A stretch of DNA of 6,578 nucleotides from GCA-003244245 sp032230565. GTDB taxonomy: Bacteria; Actinomycetota; Actinomycetes; Mycobacteriales; Pseudonocardiaceae. Position 1 is the stretch's first letter. Each line of letters begins with the position of its first letter. The position numbers and the translations under genes are program-made. Under the pieces are notes generated by a model, which saw only the letters and a program-made list of their open reading frames with translations, made no database searches and was not told the origin of the DNA. Positions 1 through 5,782 of this stretch are shown here, piece by piece. The stretch lies in the NCBI GenBank assembly GCA_032230565.1, contig JAVXWL010000108.1:1-6578 (forward strand), given 5' to 3'.

Positions 1-919
1 GGCCGTGCTGGTGGTCTTGCACATTCCCCGGCATTCGCCGAGCGCTCTGCCGGGCATCCTGGATCGTTCCGGCCCGCTGCCCGCGGTGCCGGCTACACAC
101 GGCGTCCTGGCGCGGCCGGGCACGATCTACGTCGCGCCTGCCGATCATCACCTGCTGCTTCGCGATGGACATCTGCAGCTGTCGGTCGGTCCCACGGAGA
201 ACGGGCACCGGCCAGCCATTGATCCGCTGTTTCGGTCCGCGGCACGGGCTTACGGTCCCGGGGCGATCGGGGTGGTGCTGTCGGGCTCGCGAGACGACGG
301 CGCGGCGGGGCTGGCAGTGATCGTCGAGCGGGGTGGCCAGGCGATTGTGCAGGAGCCGGACGAGGCATTGCATCGGTCGATGCCGGCGCATGCCTTGGAG
401 CAGGTTGCGGCCGCGCAAGTGCTCCCGGCGGCGAAGATCGGGGCGCTGCTTGGGGAGTTGGTCGGTGACGGCGCAGCACCGCTCACGCTGCGCCCGCCGG
501 ACCCGCAACTCACCGCTGAGGATCAGATCGTCGAGCTGACGCCGCTGACCACCGACGCGGTGCCCTCGGCCCGACCGTCGGGATTCACCTGTCCGAGCTG
601 CCACGGCGCGCTGTTCGAGCTGGACGGCGAGCCGGCCCCGCGGTACCGCTGCTGGGTCGGCCACGCATGGTCTCCGGGGAGCTTGGCCGACGAGCAAGCC
701 GCCGCGGTGGATCACGCGCTGTGGGTGACGTTGCGGACGCTGGAGGAGAACGCGGCCATGAACCTGCGGCTGGCTGAAGTCGCCGAGGGGCGCGAGCGGC
801 TCCGCGCGGCCGCCCTTTACCGGCAACGGTACGAGTTCAGCAAGGCGGAGAGTGAGCGGTTGCGTGAGCTGATCGGGCGGGTTAGCTCAGCTCTGGAGGG
901 CTCCGCTGTAGAATCGTGA
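1..919 (+). CDS. cheB: Protein-glutamate methylesterase CheB, catalytic domain plus Cys/His C-terminal extension (5' truncated by window)
   Basis: CheB removes methyl groups from glutamates of signalling proteins in the cytoplasm, opposing CheR. The frame is open at base 2 and ends at TGA 917-919. The N-terminus, including the expected GxSxGG nucleophile motif, lies left of the window. Numbering from the GTG at 5, I see the family histidine in LHIP (H6), the conserved ENGHRPAIDPLFRSAA block (about 65-80), and LSGSRDDGAAGL (92-103), whose second Asp (D98) aligns with the catalytic Asp. MPAHAL near 126 is also typical. There is no sign of a receiver domain in the visible part. After the catalytic domain (to about 155) comes an extension with CPSCHG and CWVGHAWS (C196, C199, C216, H220), resembling a zinc ribbon, then an Arg/Glu-rich helical tail. 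cheR follows on the same strand. Family assignment is secure; metal binding is inferred. Confidence 0.93.
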   Translation, partial: AVLVVLHIPRHSPSALPGILDRSGPLPAVPATHGVLARPGTIYVAPADHHLLLRDGHLQLSVGPTENGHRPAIDPLFRSAARAYGPGAIGVVLSGSRDDGAAGLAVIVERGGQAIVQEPDEALHRSMPAHALEQVAAAQVLPAAKIGALLGELVGDGAAPLTLRPPDPQLTAEDQIVELTPLTTDAVPSARPSGFTCPSCHGALFELDGEPAPRYRCWVGHAWSPGSLADEQAAAVDHALWVTLRTLEENAAMNLRLAEVAEGRERLRAAALYRQRYEFSKAESERLRELIGRVSSALEGSAVES

Positions 920-925
920 TGGGTC

Positions 926-1011
926 TGCACACCGAAGCCCGCGTACAGGCGTGGGCTGGGCTTCTTGTCCTGCGGAGCAAGCCTGAAGGTGGGAAAGCCC
1001 GCCTGAGTGCA
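926..1011 (+). promoter_or_regulatory. Candidate structured RNA leader between cheB and cheR
   Basis: The spacer between the cheB stop and the cheR start can form three consecutive hairpins. Hairpin A is 936-943 with 950-957 (8 bp, one G-U, 6-nt loop). Hairpin B is 964-970 with 974-981 (7 bp, G977 bulged, loop TGC). Hairpin C is 987-993 with 998-1004 (7 bp, one G-U, loop AAAG). TGCAC at 926-930 pairs with GTGCA at 1007-1011 and would close all three into a four-way junction. A competing helix is GAAGCCC 934-940 with GGGCTTC 958-964. The structure ends 20 bases before the ribosome binding site of cheR. It could be a cis-regulatory leader, a terminator/attenuator behind cheB, or just GC-rich DNA that folds easily. 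It does not match any riboswitch consensus I know. Confidence 0.35.
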
Positions 1012-1030
1012 CGAGCGTAGGCGTTGCCGT

Positions 1031-1035
1031 GGAGG
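1031..1035 (+). promoter_or_regulatory. Shine-Dalgarno GGAGG that fixes the cheR start
   Basis: GGAGG lies 8 bases before GTG 1044, an ideal spacing. The more upstream in-frame GTG at 1029 overlaps this motif and has no comparable site in front of it, so 1044 is the better start. Confidence 0.7.
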
Positions 1036-1043
1036 CGAAAGGC

Positions 1044-2948
1044 GTGTCGCAACCTAATGCTTCCTTCGAAACGCTGCTGTTGCATCTGAAGGAAAACCGC
1101 GGTTTTGATTTCACCGGCTACAAACGCGCCAGCCTGACCCGCCGGGTAGACCATCGAATGGCCGAGGTCGGCGTCGGCGACTACGCCGAGTATCTGGAGT
1201 ACCTGGAGGTACACACCGAGGAGTTCACCGCGCTGTTCAACACAATCCTGATCAACGTGACGAGCTTCTTTCGGGATCCCGAGGCCTGGGAGTACCTGCG
1301 CGCGGAAATCCTGCCGAGCATGCTGGCCGCCAAGGCGCCGGACGGCGTGATACGGGTATGGAGCGCAGGCTGCGCCTCCGGAGAGGAGGCGTACACGCTG
1401 GCCATGATCCTGGCCGAAGAGCTGGGCGTCGACGAGTTCCGGCAGCGCGTCAAGATCTATGCCACCGACGTGGACGAGGAAGGCCTCAACCATGCCCGGC
1501 ACGCGACCTACGACGAACGGCAGGTTCGCGCCGTACCGGCCGAGCTCCTGGAACGCTATTTCGACCAGGTCGGCGGCAGGTTCTTCTTCCGGAAAGACCT
1601 GCGCCGGTCGATCATCTTCGGCCGAAACGATCTGGTGCAAGACGCGCCGATCTCCAAAATAGACCTGTTGGTCTGCCGCAATGCGCTGATGTACTTCAAC
1701 GCCGAGACGCAATCACGCATCTTATCTCGGTTACATTTCGCGCTCGCGCCGGCTGGGGTGCTGTATTTGGGTAAGGCCGAGATGCTGCTGTCGCATGCCG
1801 AGCTTTTCCAACCCATTGACCTCAAGCGCCGAGTGTTTCGCAAGGTGCCGCACAACGGCGCGGTGCTGACCGACGCGCCGTCGCCGCAAGCCCGACCTCC
1901 GATCGGTGGCCTGGATCTGCTGCGCCACGCCGCGCTGCTGGCCAGCCCACTAGCCCAGGTCGTCGTGAACGCGGACGGCTTGATCGCGCTGTGCAACCGG
2001 CAGGCCGAGACGCTGTTCGGGGTGTCCAACCGCGATGTGGGCCGGCCGTTCAGCGACGTCGCGCTGTCCTATCGCCTGGTGGAACTGCGCCGCTATATCG
2101 AGCAGGCGCACCTCGAGCGGCGCACCATGCGGGTGGCTGATATCGCATACCTACGGGGTGCCGAGACGCTGCATCTCGAGGTTCAGATCAGCCCACTCAC
2201 CGACACCGACGCCGGTCTGCTCGGTGTGATCCTGAGTTTTCATGACGTCACCGGGTCACGGCGGCTGCGCGAGGAATTGCAGCAGGCCAATCGCCAACTG
2301 GAAGCGGCCTACGAAGAACTGCAGTCCACCAACGAAGAGCTGGAAACCACAAACGAAGAGCTGCAATCCACCATCGAGGAGTTGGAAACCACAAACGAAG
2401 AGCTGCAATCCACCAACGAGGAATTGGAGACGATGAATGAGGAGCTTCAGTCCACCAACGACCAGCTCCACGTCATCAACGATGAGCTACACGACCGAAC
2501 CGACGACCTCAACCACGCCAAACAGTTCTTGGAAACGATACTGACCGGTCTGCGCGCCGGAGTGGCAGTGCTGGATCCGGAGATGCGCGTCCTAGTGTGG
2601 AACCGGCGCGCCGAGGATCTGTGGGGACTGCGCAGAGACGAGATTATCGGCCAGCATTTTTTCAATCTGGACATCGGGTTGCCGACCCAGGAGCTGCGCC
2701 CACTGATCCGTCGGACACTCACCGGTGACGGTGGCCGGCACGAGATGGTTCTGCCCGCAGTCAATCGACGCGGCCGCCCGATCGTGATACGAGTGGTAGG
2801 CAGCATCCTCAACGACACCCATGGTTCAGCCAGCGGCGCCATCCTGCTTATGGAGCAAGATGGCCAGGACAACCACGATGCACCCAGCCCGGAGCTGAGT
2901 GAGGACCATCACGGCCAAGCCCATTTGGGTACTTCCGATTGCCGTTGA
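1044..2948 (+). CDS. cheR: CheR-type protein-glutamate O-methyltransferase fused to PAS - coiled coil - PAS
   Basis: CheR transfers methyl groups from S-adenosylmethionine to glutamates of signalling proteins; here it is fused to sensory domains and is probably cytoplasmic, since no membrane segment is seen. The product is 634 residues from GTG 1044. Residues about 5-75 are the CheR N-terminal helical domain, ending in NVTSFFRD (71-78). Residues about 80-270 are the SAM-binding domain, with SAGCASGEE (107-115), ATDVD (140-144) and CRNALMYF (211-218). Residues about 293-405 form a first PAS domain. Residues about 405-492 are a signalling coiled coil containing seven consecutive EEL-x4 heptads (424-472). 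Residues about 493-605 form a second PAS domain (AGVAVLDPEMRVLVWNRRAEDLWG). The last 30 residues look disordered. An ordinary CheR is under 300 residues, so the rest is added sensor. It is probably co-transcribed with cheB and the STAS gene. The PAS ligands cannot be read from the sequence. Confidence 0.95.
   Translation: MSQPNASFETLLLHLKENRGFDFTGYKRASLTRRVDHRMAEVGVGDYAEYLEYLEVHTEEFTALFNTILINVTSFFRDPEAWEYLRAEILPSMLAAKAPDGVIRVWSAGCASGEEAYTLAMILAEELGVDEFRQRVKIYATDVDEEGLNHARHATYDERQVRAVPAELLERYFDQVGGRFFFRKDLRRSIIFGRNDLVQDAPISKIDLLVCRNALMYFNAETQSRILSRLHFALAPAGVLYLGKAEMLLSHAELFQPIDLKRRVFRKVPHNGAVLTDAPSPQARPPIGGLDLLRHAALLASPLAQVVVNADGLIALCNRQAETLFGVSNRDVGRPFSDVALSYRLVELRRYIEQAHLERRTMRVADIAYLRGAETLHLEVQISPLTDTDAGLLGVILSFHDVTGSRRLREELQQANRQLEAAYEELQSTNEELETTNEELQSTIEELETTNEELQSTNEELETMNEELQSTNDQLHVINDELHDRTDDLNHAKQFLETILTGLRAGVAVLDPEMRVLVWNRRAEDLWGLRRDEIIGQHFFNLDIGLPTQELRPLIRRTLTGDGGRHEMVLPAVNRRGRPIVIRVVGSILNDTHGSASGAILLMEQDGQDNHDAPSPELSEDHHGQAHLGTSDCR
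2313..2459 (+). repeat. In-frame 21/42-bp heptad repeats in the CheR-PAS gene
   Basis: Seven 21-base units encode seven heptads alternating EELQSTN and EELETTN. At DNA level 2341-2373 and 2383-2415 are identical over 33 bases at a 42-base offset, so near-identity extends beyond what the protein alone requires. This is coding coiled-coil sequence and not a CRISPR array, but it could change length by slippage or recombination. Confidence 0.85.
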
Positions 2949-3012
2949 CCGCCTGCTGCGGCAGGCTGTGGCCTTGCGCCGGTATTGCTTCGCGCTCAAA
3001 GACGCGTGGGAA

Positions 3013-3017
3013 AGAGG
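3013..3017 (+). promoter_or_regulatory. Shine-Dalgarno AGAGG for the STAS gene
   Basis: AGAGG, within GGGAAAGAGG, lies 5 bases before ATG 3023. This supports ATG 3023 over the in-frame TTG at 2939, which would overlap the end of cheR and add 28 residues that do not resemble a STAS domain. Confidence 0.6.
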
Positions 3018-3022
3018 CTTCT

Positions 3023-3385
3023 ATGGTCGCTGAGGAAGCTCCTGACCTCCCGTTTCACCCTAGGCCCAGCGCCGCACCCCTCAGCCATCTCAACGGGCTG
3101 CTCTCGGTAGACGTGCGCCAGCTTGAGCACGCGGTCCTGGTGGTCTACGTCGCCGGGGAGCTCGACATGCTAACCGGACCGCCTCTTCAGGACCACCTCG
3201 GAGAACTGCTCGCCACCCGGCCTGATCGGCTTATCATCGATCTCGGCCAGGTCTCGTTCATGGGCTCAACCGGTTTATCTGTGCTGATTTGTATCCGGCA
3301 GAATGCTATTGCAATGGGTACCACCCTTCAGCTCAGCGGTACCAGCGCACGAGCGGTATCCGTACCACTCGAAGTGCCGGCCTGA
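3023..3385 (+). CDS. STAS-domain anti-sigma-factor antagonist, apparently frameshifted near its C-terminus
   Basis: Proteins of this family bind anti-sigma kinases and release a sigma factor; phosphorylation of a conserved serine switches them off. From ATG 3023 the product is 120 residues. A disordered N-terminus of about 25 residues precedes the STAS core: VYVAGELDMLTGPPL (about 41-55), IIDLGQVSFMGSTGL (71-85) and the helix after it. The candidate phospho-serine is S82 in GSTG; many homologues have Asp where G81 stands. The frame stops at TGA 3383-3385 just after PLEVPA. Translating from CTG 3382 gives LNHLFEILPTPPTTGGR and a stop at 3433-3435, which is the sort of G-L-x-x-L-F tail STAS proteins normally carry. 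One added base, for example GGG instead of GG at 3379-3380, would join the parts into 137 residues. The gene sits 74 bases after cheR, probably in the same operon. The family is clear; whether the frameshift is natural or a sequencing error is not. Confidence 0.87.
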   Translation: MVAEEAPDLPFHPRPSAAPLSHLNGLLSVDVRQLEHAVLVVYVAGELDMLTGPPLQDHLGELLATRPDRLIIDLGQVSFMGSTGLSVLICIRQNAIAMGTTLQLSGTSARAVSVPLEVPA

Positions 3386-3437
3386 ACCATCTATTCGAGA
3401 TTCTGCCAACTCCGCCCACCACCGGCGGGCGCTGACC

Positions 3438-3454
3438 CAGCCGATGGTGGGCTG
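3438..3454. terminator. Possible bidirectional terminator hairpin between convergent units
   Basis: CAGCC (3438-3442) can pair with GGCTG (3450-3454) around a 7-base loop, just after the restored STAS stop (3435) and before the opposing small gene's stop (3465). It is short and lacks a T run, so support is weak. Confidence 0.25.
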
Positions 3455-3464
3455 CCGGCACGAC

Positions 3465-3641
3465 TCAGGTTGCCGGAGTCTGCGGTGTGTCTTCTCCCTT
3501 GCCGATAGATCCGGGCGGCAGGCCAGTCCCTTTTGATCGTCCGGTTCCTACGTCCGCGTCCTCCGGCACACCCGCTGGGAACGACCCAGCCCTCGCATTT
3601 TCAATCTTCTCCTGTGGCGTGTCGTTATCGTGATCTTCCAT
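3465..3641 (-). CDS. Small acidic protein of unknown function, 58 residues
   Basis: I do not recognise this protein. It starts at ATG 3641-3639 and ends at TGA 3467-3465. The product begins MEDHDNDTPQEKIENARAGS, is rich in Asp, Glu, Gly and Pro, and ends in PQTPAT. It has no Cys, no Trp, no Tyr and no hydrophobic segment, so it is probably soluble and largely disordered. The main support is an AAAGGAG ribosome binding site 7 bases before the ATG (3649-3655), one of the best in the window. The start lies 35 bases after the SDR stop on the same strand, so the two genes probably form an operon. It converges with the STAS gene. It is short and easily missed; the alternative is chance, but site, spacing and composition argue for a real gene. 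Confidence 0.62.
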   Translation of the reverse strand: MEDHDNDTPQEKIENARAGSFPAGVPEDADVGTGRSKGTGLPPGSIGKGEDTPQTPAT

Positions 3642-3648
3642 TGCTCAC

Positions 3649-3655
3649 TCCTTTG
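3649..3655 (-). promoter_or_regulatory. Shine-Dalgarno AAAGGAG for the 58-residue gene
   Basis: On the minus strand AAAGGAG is followed by TGAGCA and one more base region before ATG 3641; the core match to the anti-Shine-Dalgarno is near ideal in sequence and distance. Confidence 0.6.
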
Positions 3656-3676
3656 CGGATGATTTAATCTTCTTTC

Positions 3677-4468
3677 CTACTCCCCCGACTCGGGTTGCGC
3701 CATTTGCCGATGCGCGGCGGCCTTGAGCTTATCGGGGAGCACCTTGCCGGCGACGCCCTGTGCTTTCGTCGTCGCTGAGCCCGCAACAATCTTGCCCTTG
3801 CCGCCCATCAGAGCCTCGAATCCCTGCTTGGCGACCAGGGCCGGATCGTCCTTCGATCCTTGACCGACCTTTGTATCGTCCATATCGGCGCGGTGGAAGA
3901 AGTCAGTCTCGGTCGGGCCGGGCATCAGCGCGGTGATGGTGACGCCGGTGTCTTTGAGCTCGTTGCCCAATGCTTGGGCTAACGACTGCAGGAAAGACTT
4001 GGAGGCGTTGTAGACCGCCTGAAAGGAACCCGGCATGGTCGACGCAATGGACGAGGTGATGAGCACCCGTCCGGCATCACGGATGACCATGTCCTTGAGC
4101 AGCCGTTTGGCCAGGTGCACGGTTGACGTGACGTTGAGGTCGATGATCCTGATCTCATCGGCGAGATCGGTGTCAATGAATGCGCCGCCCTGTCCCACTC
4201 CCGCGTTGAGCGCCGCGGAGCTCACCGGTCGCCCGGTCGACACTATCGCGGCGTAAAGCTGCTCGACCCCGTCGTAGGTGCTCAGGTCGGTCTGGACTGT
4301 CTGGACTCCGGCGCCGGCGGCTCGTAACTGCTCAGCGGCGGCTTCCAAGCGGCTGTCCTCGGCGTTGATCAACAGATCGTAGCCGTTGTCGGCGAACACC
4401 TTGGCCAGTTCAAAACCGATGCCGCTGGAGGCACCGGTCACCACGGCCAGTGGCTTGGTGTTGGTCAT
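3677..4468 (-). CDS. Short-chain dehydrogenase/reductase (SDR), NAD(P)-dependent, classical type
   Basis: This is a cytoplasmic NAD(P)(H)-dependent oxidoreductase acting on an unknown alcohol or carbonyl substrate. The 263-residue length is usual for classical SDRs. The Rossmann nucleotide-binding motif TGASSGIG is at residues 11-18, NAG at 88-90, the structural Asn in DLNVTS at 112, the catalytic Ser at about 140 in ITSSIAS, and YNASK at 153-157 supplies the catalytic Tyr and Lys. PGPTETDF (183-190) is the usual motif after the active site. It resembles the DltE/YdfG-like group of broad-specificity SDRs. No clear ribosome binding site precedes ATG 4468; no better in-frame start is seen. The upstream gene ends 83 bases earlier and a hairpin lies between, so the SDR may have its own promoter. 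The 58-residue gene follows. Family certain, substrate unknown. Confidence 0.93.
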   Translation of the reverse strand: MTNTKPLAVVTGASSGIGFELAKVFADNGYDLLINAEDSRLEAAAEQLRAAGAGVQTVQTDLSTYDGVEQLYAAIVSTGRPVSSAALNAGVGQGGAFIDTDLADEIRIIDLNVTSTVHLAKRLLKDMVIRDAGRVLITSSIASTMPGSFQAVYNASKSFLQSLAQALGNELKDTGVTITALMPGPTETDFFHRADMDDTKVGQGSKDDPALVAKQGFEALMGGKGKIVAGSATTKAQGVAGKVLPDKLKAAAHRQMAQPESGE

Positions 4469-4509
4469 GACGCCAGACGTACCCGCCGAGCCCGCTGGCT
4501 AACCATCCC

Positions 4510-4534
4510 GGTCCCGACCGCACCGGGCGGGACC
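4510..4534 (-). terminator. Strong hairpin after the 311-residue gene, terminator candidate
   Basis: GGTCCCG (4510-4516) pairs perfectly with CGGGACC (4528-4534); after an A-G mismatch three more pairs (CCG 4518-4520 with CGG 4524-4526) close a CAC loop. It begins 18 bases after the stop of the upstream minus-strand gene. There is no T run, which is common among GC-rich actinobacterial terminators, so the function is inferred. Confidence 0.42.
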
Positions 4535-4551
4535 GCCTGGCGTGCGACGGG

Positions 4552-5487
4552 TTAGCGGTACCCCGCCGCACAACGGGCGATATCCGACAGTCGGTCGGTG
4601 GCCACGAAGCCACGCAACGCCAGCTCGTGCCGGATCTGATTCCGCCGCGTCTCGTCGTGCGCGAGAGCCGCTGCGGCACACTCTGGTCCGTCGCGCAGTT
4701 CTAGAACGATCGAGCGGAACCATTGGCGTGTAGAGAGGAATGAATAGACCTCTGCCTGAGAGGTCGCCATCATCGGTGATGCGCCGGGCTCGATGCACAG
4801 CGCTCCCCACCGACCCCGGTATAGAGCGAACGACTCCAAGGGCTGCCCTGAGTCCAGTTGCGCTCCGACCGCAGGTGACTCGATTATCACCCTCGTGTAG
4901 TTCGGCTCAGTGTCATCCATTCGCCGCAGTTGTTCGTCATCGAGCCACAATACGTTGAGTCTAGTTCGTTGCGCGCCTTCGGTAAAAACTGGAATGAACG
5001 GGATGTAGCCGGCTCTACTGACGTGCGCGGAGTGTGCAGCAACCACTTTCGATGCCATGACGTGAGTTATCGGAATAATGTTGTGGTATGAGTGGCAGCG
5101 GTATTTGTAGGCTAGTTGCCCAGGCGCGGCATTGGAGCCGACTGCCACGACCGGAGATCGCCTGGCCATGGGCGGCGCCCCTGCCACTGATAGGGCGGCC
5201 CCGAGGCGATCGGCGGCCATAGGCGGCAGTGGCCCTCCGTCATGCTGGACTTTCCAGTCTGCGAGGGGAAGCCCTGGGGTGACGTGGAGTACGTAGAGCC
5301 AGGACCCGAGTAATAGGCAGTTACTCGTCACCAACCTTCCTGGGTAGCTTAGCGGGTGCTCACTGGGACTCAGATCAAGCCCGATTGTCTGAATGTCGGG
5401 CATCAGCCGGCGCCGCGCTGTGGCGACCTCAGCCACGGGACTGCCGGTCGGAAGGACGAGTCGTTCGGTCTCGACGGCTGTGGGCAT
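4552..5487 (-). CDS. Conserved-type hypothetical protein with weak GGCT/AIG2-like signature
   Basis: I cannot name this gene. The product is 311 residues with no signal peptide. Residues about 50-85 hold a hydrophobic stretch (NCLLLGSWLYVLHV) too interrupted for a clear membrane helix. Residues 113-128 read VVAVGSNAAPGQLAYK, which resembles the YGSN substrate loop of the gamma-glutamylcyclotransferase fold, here with Val in place of Tyr. LWLDDEQLRRMDDTEPNYTRV (from 180) resembles that fold's later segment with a conserved Glu (E194) before NY. This suggests a GGCT-like fold with an N-terminal extension of about 110 residues; a catalytic role is not shown. ATG 5487 has only a weak ribosome binding site; ATG 5403 in the same frame has none. 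Third codon positions are visibly more A/T-rich than in the che genes, which fits horizontal acquisition. It stands alone with a hairpin after it. Confidence 0.7.
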   Translation of the reverse strand: MPTAVETERLVLPTGSPVAEVATARRRLMPDIQTIGLDLSPSEHPLSYPGRLVTSNCLLLGSWLYVLHVTPGLPLADWKVQHDGGPLPPMAADRLGAALSVAGAPPMARRSPVVAVGSNAAPGQLAYKYRCHSYHNIIPITHVMASKVVAAHSAHVSRAGYIPFIPVFTEGAQRTRLNVLWLDDEQLRRMDDTEPNYTRVIIESPAVGAQLDSGQPLESFALYRGRWGALCIEPGASPMMATSQAEVYSFLSTRQWFRSIVLELRDGPECAAAALAHDETRRNQIRHELALRGFVATDRLSDIARCAAGYR

Positions 5488-5585
5488 CCGGATTGCGATT
5501 TCATCGACGAACTAGCGTGGGTATGACCGATGCATGCGATTAGCCTACCAGGTGCAGAAACGGAGCGAGTTCCAACAAGAGGAGA

Positions 5586-5610
5586 TTCCCGAATTATTTC
5601 TTTCCGGGAA
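5586..5610. repeat. Inverted repeat around an A/T-rich loop upstream of the 311-residue gene
   Basis: TTCCCG (5586-5591) and CGGGAA (5605-5610) flank 13 mostly A/T bases, about 100 bases before the start at 5487. It could be an operator or part of a promoter region for that gene. Nothing shows which, and a 6-bp arm can arise by chance. Confidence 0.3.
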
Positions 5611-5665
5611 ATGGCTATCGGCAATTGGTACGGTCTCCTATTTCGATGGTCCGAGGGTTGTTGCC

Positions 5666-5704
5666 GATGTCCGGAGACACCTGCGCACGGTGTCCCGAGA
5701 CATC
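5666..5704. repeat. Paired TGTC-N4-GACA dyads forming a larger inverted repeat
   Basis: Two dyads, TGTC-CGGA-GACA (5668-5679) and TGTC-CCGA-GACA (5691-5702), lie 23 bases apart. Together they make a larger inverted repeat: GATGTC 5666-5671 with GACATC 5699-5704, and GACACC 5676-5681 with GGTGTC 5689-5694, around TGCGCAC. The spacing of about two helical turns suits two protein dimers on one DNA face. Alternatives are an insertion-sequence end or a terminator for the adjacent tRNA-like sequence, whose 3' end is 8 bases away. Confidence 0.5.
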
Positions 5705-5711
5705 ACAGGGG

Positions 5712-5782
5712 TGCCCCCGGTGGGATTCGAACCCACACTGCGGCCCTTTTAAGTGGCCTGGCTTCCCAAGACCGCTACTACC
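5712..5782 (-). tRNA. tRNA-like sequence, anticodon TAA, acceptor stem broken: probable tRNA pseudogene or attachment-site scar
   Basis: Read on the minus strand, the T arm is perfect: GTGGG (5736-5732), loop TTCGAAT, CCCAC (5724-5720). It is followed by CGGGGGC (5719-5713) and A as discriminator, with no encoded CCA. The variable loop is 5 bases. The anticodon loop CTTAAAA (5753-5747) would read UUA (Leu) and sits on a stem of four pairs plus one A-G mismatch. A D arm with three pairs (5773-5771 with 5762-5760) is possible. The expected 5' acceptor strand GCCCCCG is missing; GGTAGTA occupies that place and does not pair. A true tRNA-Leu would also have a long variable arm. So this is either a decayed tRNA or the 3' part of a tRNA left at an integration junction. 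The minus-strand T arm explains the VGFEPT and WDSNPH peptides seen in plus-strand frames here. Confidence 0.5.

Noticed and set aside
926..1011. Cloverleaf-like fold between cheB and cheR read as a tRNA
   Set aside because: No T-loop TTCRA motif, no anticodon loop with T33 and no 7-bp acceptor stem.
1029..1043. GTG 1029 as the cheR start
   Set aside because: It overlaps the GGAGG motif that serves GTG 1044 and has no ribosome binding site of its own.
882..1712. Long minus-strand open frame across the cheR 5' region
   Set aside because: It is antisense to clearly conserved CheR motifs and matches no family.
2313..2459. Regular 21/42-base repeats that could suggest a CRISPR array or satellite
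   Set aside because: They are in frame within cheR, encode coiled-coil heptads and have no variable spacers.
2939..3022. TTG 2939 as the STAS start, overlapping the cheR stop
   Set aside because: The added residues do not resemble the family, and ATG 3023 has a good ribosome binding site.
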